The notes below the pieces were generated by a model. It saw nothing but the letters and a program-made list of their open reading frames with translations, was not told where the DNA came from and did no database searches. The translations under genes were made by a program, and so were the position numbers. DNA of 64,000 bases from Hyphomicrobiales bacterium. Lineage in GTDB: Bacteria > Pseudomonadota > Alphaproteobacteria > Rhizobiales > Rhizobiaceae. Shown in pieces: positions 1 through 9,647 of the stretch. The DNA lies in assembly GCA_900466475.1 (NCBI GenBank), contig UBMI01000007.1, positions 514,569 to 578,568 on the forward strand, in the 5' to 3' direction. The stretch's first letter is position 1; the number at the start of each line of letters is the position of its first letter.

Positions 1-80
1 CCGGCAGTCAGCTCGCTTTCATCTGTGATCCTGCCCACCTGCATATCTTCAGCGCCGATGGCACGCGGCTCGACAAATAA
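1..80 (+). CDS. ABC transporter ATP-binding protein, C-terminal tail (partial)
   Basis: The frame enters from the left edge and stops at TAA 78-80. Only about 25 residues are visible. They include DPAHLHIFSADGTRL, which resembles the last beta strands of the TOBE domain in MalK/UgpC-type sugar ABC ATPases (typically 'FDP..LHLFDADG.RL'). The gene would be the nucleotide-binding subunit of an importer lying to the left of the window. The family call rests on this short motif alone, and the substrate cannot be judged. Confidence 0.55.
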   Translation, partial: GSQLAFICDPAHLHIFSADGTRLDK

Positions 81-198
81 ATGCCGGCAGAGCTAGGCTG
101 CATTTCCTGTTCGTTCGAGCCGACGCCCGAAACTTGAAGCACGGTCCGATCGGGATAAACTCTTTCGCTGGAGGGCAGCTCTCGCCTGTCGCGTTGCA

Positions 199-741
199 TT
201 GATCGTTTTCCTGGACTTCGAGGCTTCGTCCCTCAGCAAGAAAAGCGTTCCCATCGAAGTTGCCTGGGTGTTCGAGGATGGACGTTCGCACTCGACCTTG
301 ATCCGGCCTGCTCCCGACTGGGACGATTGGGCTGCGGATGCGGAAGCAATCCACGGGATTCCGCAGGCACTGCTCGCGTCGCAGGGCGTGCCGGTGGAAC
401 AGGTCGCCAGCGAAATGATTGAGGTTTTGACCGGCCATGATCTCTATGCGAGCGCGCCGTCATGGGACGGAAAATGGCTCAGCGTTCTCCTGCGCGCCGC
501 AGGCTTTCCGCGGCATGCTCTCAGGCTCGGCAAGTCACGTGATGCCTTTATGGCCACGGCGCGCGAATTGACAGGAGCGACTGTCACCGAAACAGAGCTG
601 TCGAGGCTCATCGACGGTATCGTCGAGGAAAGCAAGGCGGCAATCCCGGCGCATCGCGCATTGGCAGACGCCACGCTTGAGCTTATCCGATGGAAGCTTG
701 TCCGCGAGGCCGCCCAAAAGCGGATGGCGACACGCGGGTAG
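199..741 (+). CDS. DEDD-type 3'-5' exonuclease-like protein
   Basis: The 180-residue product opens with FLDFEASSL, the Asp/Glu pair of ExoI motif of DnaQ-like exonucleases. It has a late HRALADA segment like the His...Asp of ExoIII. It is a single small domain with no extra modules, so it probably trims nucleic acid ends, but the substrate is unknown. The start is uncertain. TTG at 199 is the only start codon I find in the nearby upstream frame, and no well-placed ribosome binding site precedes it. It stands alone, convergent with the LysR gene that follows. Confidence 0.6.
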   Translation: MIVFLDFEASSLSKKSVPIEVAWVFEDGRSHSTLIRPAPDWDDWAADAEAIHGIPQALLASQGVPVEQVASEMIEVLTGHDLYASAPSWDGKWLSVLLRAAGFPRHALRLGKSRDAFMATARELTGATVTETELSRLIDGIVEESKAAIPAHRALADATLELIRWKLVREAAQKRMATRG

Positions 742-744
742 ACG

Positions 745-1635
745 TCAGCGCTTGTGAAAGCTTTCGGTGATCCAGCGTACAAAATCCGCGGCCGGAGGCG
801 GAAGGCGGTCGAAGCTGCGGGCCACCAGCCAATAGGCGCCGTTCGGCACGGTGAGATCGAAAAGCTGGCGCAAACGGCCAGCCCGGATTTCCTCCTCTGC
901 AAAAGCTTCATCAAGGAGCGCAACGCCCTGGCCGCGCAGCGCCGCCTGCAGCACGAGGCCGTCATCGGCATAGACGGGCCCCCTCGCCGTCTCGGGCATG
1001 GCAAGGCCAGCCGCCCCAAACCACCGGCTCCAGGCGTCGCGGGTTTCCTCATGCAAAAGCCCATACGCAAAGATGTCATGCGGAGAGGAGATCGGCGTGC
1101 CACGTTCCAGAAGATCGGATGCGATCACCGGCACCATGCGGACATCGATCAGGTGCCGGCTTTCTGTTCGTGGCCATGCAGTGACGGTGGCGCTGTGTCT
1201 GATCGCGATCTGCGCCTGGCCGGTACGAAATTCGATCGTCCTCGGATCGGCATCGAGCAAGATCTCGACGTCAGGGTGACGTTTGCGGAATTCCGGCAGT
1301 CGCGGCACCAGCCAGCAAGCGGCAAAGGAAGGCTCGACGCTGACTTTCAGATCCGCAGACATTGAAGCCCCGCGGATATCCTCCAGGCAATCATCGATCC
1401 GGTCAAAGGATGGAGTGAGCACTGCAAGCAGTTTCCGTCCGCTTCCCGTCAGCAGAACACTGCGATGACGCCGCTCGAAAAGCGGTTCACCCAACAGTTG
1501 CTCCAACTCGCGGATCTGCCGGCTGACGGCCGCCTGCGAGATGAACAATTCCTCCGCCGCAAGCGTGAAGCTCTCGAGCCGGCCAGCAACCTCGAAGCTG
1601 CGCAATGCCGTCAGGGGAAGCCGGCCGCGTTTCAT
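745..1635 (-). CDS. LysR-family transcriptional regulator, GcvA-like
   Basis: The 296-residue protein has an N-terminal winged helix-turn-helix (about residues 5-65, with LFISQAAVSRQIRELE as the recognition region) and a LysR substrate-binding domain. The start 'LTALRSFEVAGRLESFTLAAEEL' type region and overall length match GcvA-like members, which often regulate a divergent gene. Here the divergent neighbour is a 31-codon ORF. A 15-bp inverted repeat, ATAACCTCAAGTTAT, lies 4 bases upstream of the start codon and would suit autoregulation. The effector is not predictable. Confidence 0.85.
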   Translation of the reverse strand: MKRGRLPLTALRSFEVAGRLESFTLAAEELFISQAAVSRQIRELEQLLGEPLFERRHRSVLLTGSGRKLLAVLTPSFDRIDDCLEDIRGASMSADLKVSVEPSFAACWLVPRLPEFRKRHPDVEILLDADPRTIEFRTGQAQIAIRHSATVTAWPRTESRHLIDVRMVPVIASDLLERGTPISSPHDIFAYGLLHEETRDAWSRWFGAAGLAMPETARGPVYADDGLVLQAALRGQGVALLDEAFAEEEIRAGRLRQLFDLTVPNGAYWLVARSFDRLPPPAADFVRWITESFHKR

Positions 1636-1638
1636 CCC

Positions 1639-1653
1639 ATAACCTCAAGTTAT
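1639..1653. promoter_or_regulatory. Candidate LysR operator
   Basis: ATAAC-N5-GTTAT is a perfect inverted repeat with the T-N11-A core typical of LysR operators. It sits between the divergent LysR gene (start at 1635) and the small ORF at 1726. That is where an autoregulating LysR protein would bind. This is inferred from position and symmetry only. Confidence 0.45.
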
Positions 1654-1725
1654 CCGAAACCGACGATAAGCTTGTTTGAAGGTTGCGCGCAAGAGGAGGA
1701 GAACACTGGCGAAAGGAGAAACGCC

Positions 1726-1821
1726 ATGTGGAAGCAAATCATTGCCGTCCTGATGGATGCGCTTCGCCTCGCCACCTACACATCTGATGACCGGAACAAC
1801 CGGCACCACCGCAACACCTGA
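1726..1821 (+). CDS. 31-residue small protein, unknown function
   Basis: ATG 1726 follows a good ribosome binding site (AAAGGAGA at 1712-1719). The ORF encodes MWKQIIAVLMDALRLATY followed by a short polar tail rich in Asp, Arg and His, ending at TGA 1819-1821. The first half is a short hydrophobic or amphipathic helix. It is divergent from a GcvA-like LysR gene with a candidate operator in between, so it may be the regulator's target. I do not recognise the family. A chance ORF remains possible, but the ribosome binding site and spacing favour translation. Confidence 0.4.
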   Translation: MWKQIIAVLMDALRLATYTSDDRNNRHHRNT

Positions 1822-1860
1822 ACGCTCACGCAGTTTATCGGGATTTTCGCGCATTCATAA

Positions 1861-2904
<1,044 letters not shown>

Positions 2905-2910
2905 GGGCAG

Positions 2911-3741
2911 TCAGACGTCGATATCGGTCGACAGCGTGATCTCCTTCTGTGCTTCCAGCTCGGCAAGCCGCTCGCCCAGAGCCTTGCGGATCGACTGATA
3001 GGTCGTGCTGCCAAGCGCAAGTCTCTTGGGTGCCGGTTGTTTTTCGGCCGCCGCAATCATCGCGTCGGTCATTTTCACCGGGTCGCCCAGGATCTTGAAC
3101 GAGCCGTCGGCAATTGCCCTGCGCACCTGGCCGGCCGGCGTGTCCTCGTACACATCCATCTGTAGCGGCCTGACGAGACCGGCGCCAAAATCCGTGCCCG
3201 CCGGTCCCGGCTCGGCAATGATGATGTCGATGCCGAAGGCGGCGACTTCCTGTGCTACCGCCTCGATGAAACCTTCGATCCCCCATTTGGTCGCGTGATA
3301 GAGGCTGAAATTCGGATAGGCGATCTGTCCGCCTTCCGAAGCGACCTGCAGGATGCGACCGCCGCCCTGCTGACGCAGATGCGGCAAGGCCGCGCGGATC
3401 ACCTGGATGGAGCCAATCAGGTTGGTATCGATCTGATGACGGATCTGCGCATCGCTCACCTCTTCTGCTGCGCCAAACAGGCCGTAGCCGGCATTGCTGA
3501 CGACGACATCGATGCGCCCCATCTTTTGAAAGGCGGTGTCGACGACTGCACGAACGGCCCGGTCGTCGGTGACGTCCAGGTTTGCGACCCAGAGCCGTTC
3601 GCCATACTGCGCCTCAAGGTCAGCCAGGGCCTCCCGCTTTCGCAGGGTGGCGGCTACCCGATCGCCGCGCGCCAGCAGCTTCTCGGTCATGATCCGGCCG
3701 AAACCCGAGGATGTGCCCGTGATGAACCATGTCTTCGTCAT
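2911..3741 (-). CDS. SDR-family oxidoreductase
   Basis: This is a classical short-chain dehydrogenase of 276 residues. It has the TGTSSGFG nucleotide-binding turn near residue 8, an NAG motif (SNAGYG) and the active-site Tyr-x3-Lys as YHATK. The N-terminal KTWFITGTSSGFG style and the length are those of a subgroup often annotated 'SDR, oxidoreductase/ketoreductase'. It is divergent from the LysR gene at 3852 with a symmetric T-N11-A box between them, so it is the likely target of that regulator. The substrate is unknown. Confidence 0.85.
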   Translation of the reverse strand: MTKTWFITGTSSGFGRIMTEKLLARGDRVAATLRKREALADLEAQYGERLWVANLDVTDDRAVRAVVDTAFQKMGRIDVVVSNAGYGLFGAAEEVSDAQIRHQIDTNLIGSIQVIRAALPHLRQQGGGRILQVASEGGQIAYPNFSLYHATKWGIEGFIEAVAQEVAAFGIDIIIAEPGPAGTDFGAGLVRPLQMDVYEDTPAGQVRRAIADGSFKILGDPVKMTDAMIAAAEKQPAPKRLALGSTTYQSIRKALGERLAELEAQKEITLSTDIDV

Positions 3742-3798
3742 CGTCTCTACCTTTCTGATGCCGCTGGATCACGGCTTGATGACAGCAAAGATAGAGGT

Positions 3799-3817
3799 GA
3801 TTATTGATGTGATAATC
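3799..3817. promoter_or_regulatory. Candidate LysR operator between SDR and LysR genes
   Basis: GATTAT-N7-ATAATC is a perfect 6-bp inverted repeat with a central 7-base spacer. It lies 35 bases before the LysR start codon and about 58 before the divergent SDR start. Shape and location fit a LysR recognition site. Confidence 0.45.
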
Positions 3818-3851
3818 CGTTCAAACTTGCATGAGTTGTTGAAAAATACCC

Positions 3852-5405
3852 ATGAGTTACCGGCCGACACTTGATGATCTCAACGCCTTTGCGGCAATCG
3901 TCACATACCGCAGCTTCCGCAGGGCGGCCGGTGAACTTGGCTTATCGCCTTCGACGCTGAGCCACATGATGCGCAACATGGAGGCGCGCATGGGCGTGCG
4001 CCTGCTGCATCGCACGACACGCAGCGTCGCAGTCACCGAAGCCGGCGAAATGCTTCTCGAGAGGCTGAAGCCCGTGTTGCGGGATCTTGATCTGGCGCTC
4101 GACGCAGTCGGCGAATTCAGCGGTCAGCCAAGTGGCACTCTCCGCATCAATGCCAGCGAGATTGCGGCCCGTGTGCTGATGAATACGGCCATCCCTCTTT
4201 TTCTCGAACGTTATCCCGCGATATCGCTCGATGTGGTGACCGAAAACCGACTGGTGGATATTGTCAGCGAAGGTTTCGACGCCGGCATCCGCCTGCGAGA
4301 ATCCGTACCGCTCGATATGGTCGCGGTAGAATTCGGTGGAGAGGCCCGCTTCCTTGCGGTTGCCGCACCCACCTATCTGAGAAATCACAAATCCCCGATA
4401 ACACCGGAGGATCTGAGGCATCACCGCTGCATTCGCCTGCGCATGCCGAGTGGCAAGCTCTATCGCTGGGAGTTTGAAAAACACGGACAAGAAGTGACCA
4501 TGGAGGTGTCTGGCGCACTGACGCTCGATCATGTGGGACTGATGGCGGAGGCGGCTGCGAAGGGTCTTGGCATTGCGTATGTGGCGGAAAGGGTTGCCCG
4601 GCCCTATCTTGCCAGCGGCGAACTGGTCTCCGTTCTTGACGACTGGTGTCCGCCGATTCCCGGCCTCTGCCTCTACTATTCCGGTCATAGGCACGTGCCA
4701 CAAAGTCTGCGCGCCTTTATCTCCGTCCTGACGGAAGTTGAACGGCACGGCACCGTTCCCGGGCCATCACTGCTTCCCGGCCTGCCTTGCCTGTTCCGCA
4801 GAACGGTAGCGGGCCGGTGTTATGTCCCGTCGTGCCTTGAAAGCCTTGCCAAAGGCGGCTTCGGATTCATAACCGACCTCTGCAGCAATATCTGCAACCG
4901 TTCGCCGCGTCCGGAGCAGCAGGTCGCTCGCCAGCATCATCCTGATATCGGTCAGGAATGCGCCGACCGTCATTCCGGCGCGCTCGCGAAATTGCCGGGC
5001 GTAGGTTGCCCGCGACATGGCCGAATGGCGGGCGAGATCATCAATCGTCCAAGCAAGGGCCGGCGAAGACATTATCGCCACAGCGGATTTGCCAAGCCTG
5101 GCATCACCAAGCAGCTGCAACAGTCCCGCGGATGCGATGGGCGAGGCCCTGCCTGCCCTTACCGCCATGATGAAGAGCGAGAGGCAGGTCGCGGTGATAA
5201 TCGCCAATGCTCCCGGCTTCTCTTCAGCCGTTTCCCTGTAGAGCATGGCAACAAGCGTCTTCAGCAGTTCCTCCGATTCCGCAGCGAGCGATACGTGAAA
5301 GACGTCGGGCAGGCTGTCGAGCAGCAAGGCTGCCGATCCCGGAGCGCAATCAAAATGACCGCAGAGCAGGTCGACATCGGCCTCGCCTTGGCCATTTTCG
5401 CGTAA
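3852..5405 (+). CDS. LysR-family regulator with an abnormal C-terminal run-on
   Basis: The first 300 or so residues are an ordinary LysR protein. It has a winged helix-turn-helix (about 5-65, LSPSTLSHMMRNMEARMG) and a substrate-binding domain ending near SLRAFISVLTEVERHG at about base 4745. A normal stop is expected there. Instead the frame stays open for some 220 more codons to 5405, running antisense through most of the AraC gene (4767-5699). The extension is Arg/Cys/Gly-rich and has no domain look. The regulator call is firm; the true C-terminus is not. A small indel near the expected end could have removed the stop. Confidence 0.75.
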   Translation: MSYRPTLDDLNAFAAIVTYRSFRRAAGELGLSPSTLSHMMRNMEARMGVRLLHRTTRSVAVTEAGEMLLERLKPVLRDLDLALDAVGEFSGQPSGTLRINASEIAARVLMNTAIPLFLERYPAISLDVVTENRLVDIVSEGFDAGIRLRESVPLDMVAVEFGGEARFLAVAAPTYLRNHKSPITPEDLRHHRCIRLRMPSGKLYRWEFEKHGQEVTMEVSGALTLDHVGLMAEAAAKGLGIAYVAERVARPYLASGELVSVLDDWCPPIPGLCLYYSGHRHVPQSLRAFISVLTEVERHGTVPGPSLLPGLPCLFRRTVAGRCYVPSCLESLAKGGFGFITDLCSNICNRSPRPEQQVARQHHPDIGQECADRHSGALAKLPGVGCPRHGRMAGEIINRPSKGRRRHYRHSGFAKPGITKQLQQSRGCDGRGPACPYRHDEEREAGRGDNRQCSRLLFSRFPVEHGNKRLQQFLRFRSERYVKDVGQAVEQQGCRSRSAIKMTAEQVDIGLALAIFA

Positions 5406-5699
5406 GGGCAACATACCGCCCGTCGTAACACGCAGCGGCTGTGTTTTTCCGCGTGGCCGCAAACCGATAATCGCATGCGCATCGCCGCGCGGCAGCAGCA
5501 GAAAATCGCCGGAATGCAAGGTGATTTCACGACCGGAGCCGAGGCGAATGAGACAGTCGCCGCCCAGGATCAGATGAAACGGCAACGTACCTGCTGCAAC
5601 GGGTTCGTGATCGATATGAAACGCGCCTTGCAGCCGGCAGCGAATGTCGAGCGTTGGCTGCAGACGGGCAAGTTCGATGAGGCGGCTTAAAACATCCAT
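4767..5699 (-). CDS. AraC-family transcriptional regulator with N-terminal cupin domain
   Basis: The 310-residue protein has an AraC-type cupin sensor domain (about residues 10-190, with HSGDFLLLPRGDAH as a cupin strand) and a double helix-turn-helix at the C-terminus (about 210-300, with SRATYARQFRERAG and VGYESEAAFGKAFKAR). This pairing is usual for regulators of redox or detoxification genes in rhizobia. It is divergent from the AhpD-like gene at 5820, its most likely target. Its 3' two thirds lie opposite the run-on of the preceding LysR frame. Confidence 0.87.
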   Translation of the reverse strand: MDVLSRLIELARLQPTLDIRCRLQGAFHIDHEPVAAGTLPFHLILGGDCLIRLGSGREITLHSGDFLLLPRGDAHAIIGLRPRGKTQPLRVTTGGMLPLRENGQGEADVDLLCGHFDCAPGSAALLLDSLPDVFHVSLAAESEELLKTLVAMLYRETAEEKPGALAIITATCLSLFIMAVRAGRASPIASAGLLQLLGDARLGKSAVAIMSSPALAWTIDDLARHSAMSRATYARQFRERAGMTVGAFLTDIRMMLASDLLLRTRRTVADIAAEVGYESEAAFGKAFKARRDITPARYRSAEQARQAGKQ

Positions 5700-5819
5700 G
5701 AGACGATCGCGCTAGAAAATGACCTTCCTGAGCATTCAAAGTATCGGCTCTTGCGGTCATAGTCATTTCCAGAAGCAGAGGCAATCACGCCGGTGCTGAT
5801 TTCAGATGGAGTGACTTTC

Positions 5820-6158
5820 ATGTTGGACTGGAAGGAATATCGCAGCGAACTCTTCGGCCGGATCGGCGAACTCTCCAAAATCGCGCCCGAAACCATCAAA
5901 GGCTACCAGACCCTTTCGACGGCCGGGCAGAAGACAAATCACCTCGACGCCAAACAGCGCGAACTGATAGCTCTTGCCGTCGCTGTTACCGTTCGTTGCG
6001 ATGGCTGTATCGTCGTGCATACAACCGAAGCCCAGAAGCTTGGCGCCACGAAGGAAGAAATTGCCGAAGCCCTCGGCGTTGCAATTTCTGTCAATGCAGG
6101 CGCTGCTCTTGTCTATTCGGCTCGCGTCATGGACGCTGCCGACGCTATTGCTAAATGA
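5820..6158 (+). CDS. Carboxymuconolactone decarboxylase / AhpD-like protein
   Basis: The 112-residue protein carries the AhpD-type redox motif: Cys60-Asp-Gly-Cys63 followed by His67 (RCDGCIVVH). Paired with an upstream Glu, these make a small alkylhydroperoxidase core. That separates it from true PcaC decarboxylases, which lack the CxxC. ATG 5820 (MLDWKEY) is chosen because GGAG sits about 8 bases upstream; an in-frame start at 5793 is less convincing. It is divergent from the AraC gene and followed after 59 bases by the TehA-like gene. Confidence 0.85.
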   Translation: MLDWKEYRSELFGRIGELSKIAPETIKGYQTLSTAGQKTNHLDAKQRELIALAVAVTVRCDGCIVVHTTEAQKLGATKEEIAEALGVAISVNAGAALVYSARVMDAADAIAK

Positions 6159-6217
6159 CGACCACCTGCACTGCCGGTGGGGCGTAGCGCCCGCCGGATC
6201 AGCCCGGAGAAACGAAA

Positions 6218-7174
6218 ATGTCGCTGCCCCGCATACCCGCTGCATTCTTTGGCATTGTTCTCGGCGTTGTCGGGCTCGGCAACAGTTGGCGCGCTGCCTC
6301 TGCCGTCTGGCCCGTCTCGCCTGATATAGGCGAGGCGATCAGCCTGCTCGGCTTCGCCATCTGGCTGCTCCTCATTCTTCTCTACGCTGCAAAATGGCTC
6401 GTCGCGCCGAAGGAGGCGATGACCGAGCTTGAACATCCCATACAGTGCTGCTTTGTCGGGCTGATCGGTGTTGCGACCATGTTGGCAGGACTTGCCATAC
6501 TTCCTTATTCGCGCATCGCGGCCGAAGCGCTGGCAATGGTTGGATTTGCCGTCACCCTGTTTTTCCTGCTGTGGCGAACCGGGCTTCTGTGGCGTGGCGG
6601 ACGTGATCCGGTCACCAACACGCCGGTCCTCTATCTGCCAACGGTTGCCGGTTCCTTCGTCACCGCTATTGCGGCAGGTACGCTTGGTTATGCCGATTGG
6701 GGCCAGCTCGCCTTTGGCGCAGGGTTCTTCTCGTGGCTGGCGATCGAATCCGTGCTGCTGCACCGGCTGTTGATGGCCCCGGAACTTGCCGCTCCCCTTC
6801 GGCCTACTCTTGGCATCCAGATTGCCCCGCCTGCCGTCGGCAGCGTCGCTTATCTCAGCGTCTCCGGCGGTGCGCCCGACATGTTCGTGCATGCAATGTT
6901 CGGCTACGCCATTCTGCAGGTTCTGATTGTCGGCCGTCAGCTGCCCTGGATCATGCAGCAGCCCTTCGCAGGCTCATACTGGGCCTTCACCTTCGGCCTG
7001 ACGGCGCTTTCGACTGCCGGCTTGCGTCTGATGGGACATGGCGACACTGGAGCGATCAGCCATCTTGCGCCGGTGATCTTCATCCTGGTCAATATCGCAC
7101 TTGCGCTTATCGCGATCGGCACACTGTGGCTGCTGCTCAAAGGCAAGCTCCTTCCCGCTCCCGTCCGGGCCTGA
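6218..7174 (+). CDS. TehA-like tellurite-resistance/dicarboxylate (TDT) family channel
   Basis: This is a 318-residue integral membrane protein with about ten hydrophobic helices, close to the SLAC1/TehA fold. The start (RIPAAFFGIVLGVVGLGN) and the conserved HAMFGY...AGSYWAFTFG region are characteristic. Members pass small anions or weak acids, and tellurite tolerance is often a side effect. A GGAG ribosome binding site precedes ATG 6218. It follows the AhpD-like gene closely and may be cotranscribed. The transported anion is unknown. Confidence 0.8.
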   Translation: MSLPRIPAAFFGIVLGVVGLGNSWRAASAVWPVSPDIGEAISLLGFAIWLLLILLYAAKWLVAPKEAMTELEHPIQCCFVGLIGVATMLAGLAILPYSRIAAEALAMVGFAVTLFFLLWRTGLLWRGGRDPVTNTPVLYLPTVAGSFVTAIAAGTLGYADWGQLAFGAGFFSWLAIESVLLHRLLMAPELAAPLRPTLGIQIAPPAVGSVAYLSVSGGAPDMFVHAMFGYAILQVLIVGRQLPWIMQQPFAGSYWAFTFGLTALSTAGLRLMGHGDTGAISHLAPVIFILVNIALALIAIGTLWLLLKGKLLPAPVRA

Positions 7175-7188
7175 AACCCCGAACGGCT

Positions 7189-8034
7189 TCAGGTCCTTGC
7201 CAGCTCCTGCTGCAGATCGACCACCGCCTTGATCGGCAGGTGGTCGGACGCCATGCGGGCGAGCGGAGTGTCATGCACCTCCACTGCGGAGATGATCCCT
7301 TTCCGGTTGGCAATGATGCGGTCAAGCGCCAGGACCGGCAAGCCGGCCGGAAAACTCGGAACGGCGGGCGGCAGCGGACCGAAGGCCATCTGAAAGGTGT
7401 GAAGAGACGAGCGGTCACCGAGCCGCCATTCGTTGAGATCGCCAAGCAGGATTGTCGGCATTTCATGACGGTCGCTGATAAGATCAACCAGAGTCTTTGC
7501 CTGTTGTGCCCGCGAATGGCGCAGCAGTCCGAAATGGGCGGCAATGATGCGCAGTTTGCCGCCAGATTCGAGCTCTATTTCCGCAACCAGTGCCCCGCGG
7601 GGCTCCAGGCCCGGCAGCTTCACCTGATGCACGTCATGCACCAGGCCCTTTCGCACGAGCACAACGTTGCCGTGCCAGCCATGCGCTTTTACAGCCCCTG
7701 AAATCGGAACAGGAACGAGCCCGGTATCGCGCTCCAGCCGGGCGAGATCGAGAATGCCGGTACGCTCGCCGAAGCGCGTATCGGCCTCCTGCAAGGCGAT
7801 CACATCGGCATCGATCTCATGGATGACACGGCTCGTGCGTTCCGGATCGAAGCGTCGATCGGTACCGACGCATTTATGGACATTGTAGGAGGCGATCAGC
7901 GTGCCGTCGCTGCGCGGCTTCAGCCCGGCGCGCCAGATCTCGACGCGTTTCTTCCTGTTCTTGATGGAAGCGATGATACTGGCGGGGAGACTGTCTTTCT
8001 TTTTGGCTTGCATCGGAAGGAACGCCGGCTCCAT
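7189..8034 (-). CDS. Endonuclease/exonuclease/phosphatase (EEP) family hydrolase
   Basis: The 281-residue protein shows the EEP/DNase I-like metal site in order: YNVHKC, LQEAD (metal Glu), GDLNEW (Asp/Asn) and SDHLPI (catalytic Asp-His) near the C-terminus. Relatives cleave phosphodiesters in nucleic acids or phospholipid head groups. It lies 73 bases downstream of a cardiolipin synthase on the same strand, so a lipid-linked role is plausible but inferred. The start is uncertain: ATG 8034 or ATG 8013 (MQAKKK). Confidence 0.8.
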   Translation of the reverse strand: MEPAFLPMQAKKKDSLPASIIASIKNRKKRVEIWRAGLKPRSDGTLIASYNVHKCVGTDRRFDPERTSRVIHEIDADVIALQEADTRFGERTGILDLARLERDTGLVPVPISGAVKAHGWHGNVVLVRKGLVHDVHQVKLPGLEPRGALVAEIELESGGKLRIIAAHFGLLRHSRAQQAKTLVDLISDRHEMPTILLGDLNEWRLGDRSSLHTFQMAFGPLPPAVPSFPAGLPVLALDRIIANRKGIISAVEVHDTPLARMASDHLPIKAVVDLQQELART

Positions 8035-8107
8035 TGCTCGAAAAGCTTTTTTCCCAGATTATAGGCAGCGCAATAAAACTTGCCATGCCGCAATCACGAA
8101 AACTCGT

Positions 8108-9571
8108 TCAAAGATACGGCGAACCCAGCCAAAGCACCTTTTCAAGAAGCCGCACCAGGAAGGGCCGCGACCACAGCCCCTCGAGCGTCACGGGCGTGGC
8201 GGACTTGATGGCATCGTCTATGCGCTCATCGATTTCGCCGGCAAAGCCCGCATTCAGTACTTCAAGATCCACCTCGAAATTCAGCCGCAGTGAGCGCGGA
8301 TCGAGATTGGAGGAGCCGACATAGGCCCAGGTTCCATCGATGGAGAGCAGCTTAGAATGGCTGAAGCTGCCGGTCGAACGCCAGATGCGGCAATAATTCC
8401 TGACCATCTGGTCGAACTGCGCCGTCATCGCCCTGTCGACCAGAACGAGATTGTTGGCGGCGGGCACGACGATATCGACCTCCACGCCACGCCGGGCTGC
8501 TGTTGCCAGCGCACTGATCAGCTCCCGATCCGGCAAAAAGTAAGGCGACATGATCCGGATCGACTGGCGCGCTACGGAAAAGGCACCCATCAGCATCTTG
8601 TGGTTCGTCTCCACGCTCCGGTCCGGCCCGGAAGCGACGACACGCATGAAGACCGGATCGCCGCGCTTGCGTTCTGGCCGATCGATGCGCCAAGCCTCCG
8701 CATTCAGGACTTCGCCTGTCGTGAAACGCCAATCCTCAGCCGCGACGTCGAAGAGATCGGCAACCGCCGGGCCGCTGACGCTGAAATGCGTGTCGTGGGC
8801 AAAACTCCCGCCGACCGCCTCCTCGCTGAAGCCTTCGCGGATATTCATGCCGCCGGTCAACGCGGTCTTTCCATCCGCGATCAGGATCTTGCGGTGAGTG
8901 CGCAGGTTGGCATAGGGCAGCCTGAGCCCCATGATGACATTGCCGTTGAAGACATCGACGGTGACGCCCCCTTCCTTCAGGTACCCGAGAATGCTCGGCA
9001 CCGAATAGCGTGCCCCGACGGCGTCGATCAGTACACGCACTTCCACGCCGCGCCTGACGGCTGCAATCAGCGCGTCGGCGATGCGCAGCCCGATCCTGTC
9101 GCGGTCGAAGATATAGGTTTCGAGCAGGATGCTGCTCTGCGCGTCATCGATTGCCGTCTTCATTGCTGCATAGGCTTCGTCGCCGTTTTCCAGCATGTCG
9201 ATCGTATTGCCTGTCGTCAGCGGGTAGCGCGTAACGCGATCGCCGAGCGTCTGCAAGGCGGCAAAACGCCGGCCGAACTGGCTGATGACGGCTTCAGTCT
9301 CCGCGTCGAATTTCTCGAGCTCGTCCAGATCGGCGGCAGGCAGCAGCGCATCACGCCGAAGGCTCAGCGACTTGCGGCGGATACGGTTGATGCCGGCAAT
9401 CATGTAAAGCAGCGCGCCAACGATCGGCGAGAGGATGATGACGCCCACCCAGCCGGTTGCAGCCCGGACCTCTTCCTTGGTCATGGTGGCATGGATCGCC
9501 GCCGCTGCCCCCATGGCAATCGAGATGACGAAGAGGATATGCGGCCAATAGGTCGACAGCAGCTGAAACAT
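8108..9571 (-). CDS. cls: Cardiolipin synthase (phospholipase D family)
   Basis: The 487-residue protein has two N-terminal transmembrane helices, then two PLD domains. Each domain has an HxKxxxxD motif: HRKILIAD in the first half and HSKLLSID in the second. This is the layout of bacterial Cls, which joins two phosphatidylglycerol molecules into cardiolipin at the inner membrane. Length fits the family. I start at ATG 9571 (MFQLLSTYW) because it matches the usual N-terminus; a longer TTG start at 9607 is possible. The EEP gene follows on the same strand. Confidence 0.88.
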   Translation of the reverse strand: MFQLLSTYWPHILFVISIAMGAAAAIHATMTKEEVRAATGWVGVIILSPIVGALLYMIAGINRIRRKSLSLRRDALLPAADLDELEKFDAETEAVISQFGRRFAALQTLGDRVTRYPLTTGNTIDMLENGDEAYAAMKTAIDDAQSSILLETYIFDRDRIGLRIADALIAAVRRGVEVRVLIDAVGARYSVPSILGYLKEGGVTVDVFNGNVIMGLRLPYANLRTHRKILIADGKTALTGGMNIREGFSEEAVGGSFAHDTHFSVSGPAVADLFDVAAEDWRFTTGEVLNAEAWRIDRPERKRGDPVFMRVVASGPDRSVETNHKMLMGAFSVARQSIRIMSPYFLPDRELISALATAARRGVEVDIVVPAANNLVLVDRAMTAQFDQMVRNYCRIWRSTGSFSHSKLLSIDGTWAYVGSSNLDPRSLRLNFEVDLEVLNAGFAGEIDERIDDAIKSATPVTLEGLWSRPFLVRLLEKVLWLGSPYL

Positions 9572-9647
9572 CGCCACAGCATATAGCCGCGAATGGCCTG
9601 CGTTCAATCAGTCCGGAGCTCGCTTACGACGCGAATTTTTCAGATGC

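Noticed and set aside
1789..1813. GGAAC motif before the aldo/keto reductase as an EcfG promoter
   Set aside because: The bases 16-17 positions downstream are not NGTT, so only the -35 half matches.
5718..5775. AATGAC...GTCATT symmetry between the AraC and AhpD-like genes
   Set aside because: The arms are short and about 40 bases apart; AraC sites are usually direct repeats, so this is not convincing.
8357..9586. 409-codon plus-strand open frame opposite the cardiolipin synthase gene
   Set aside because: It is antisense to a clear PLD-family gene. Long open frames opposite GC-rich genes are expected, and the product has no domain signature.
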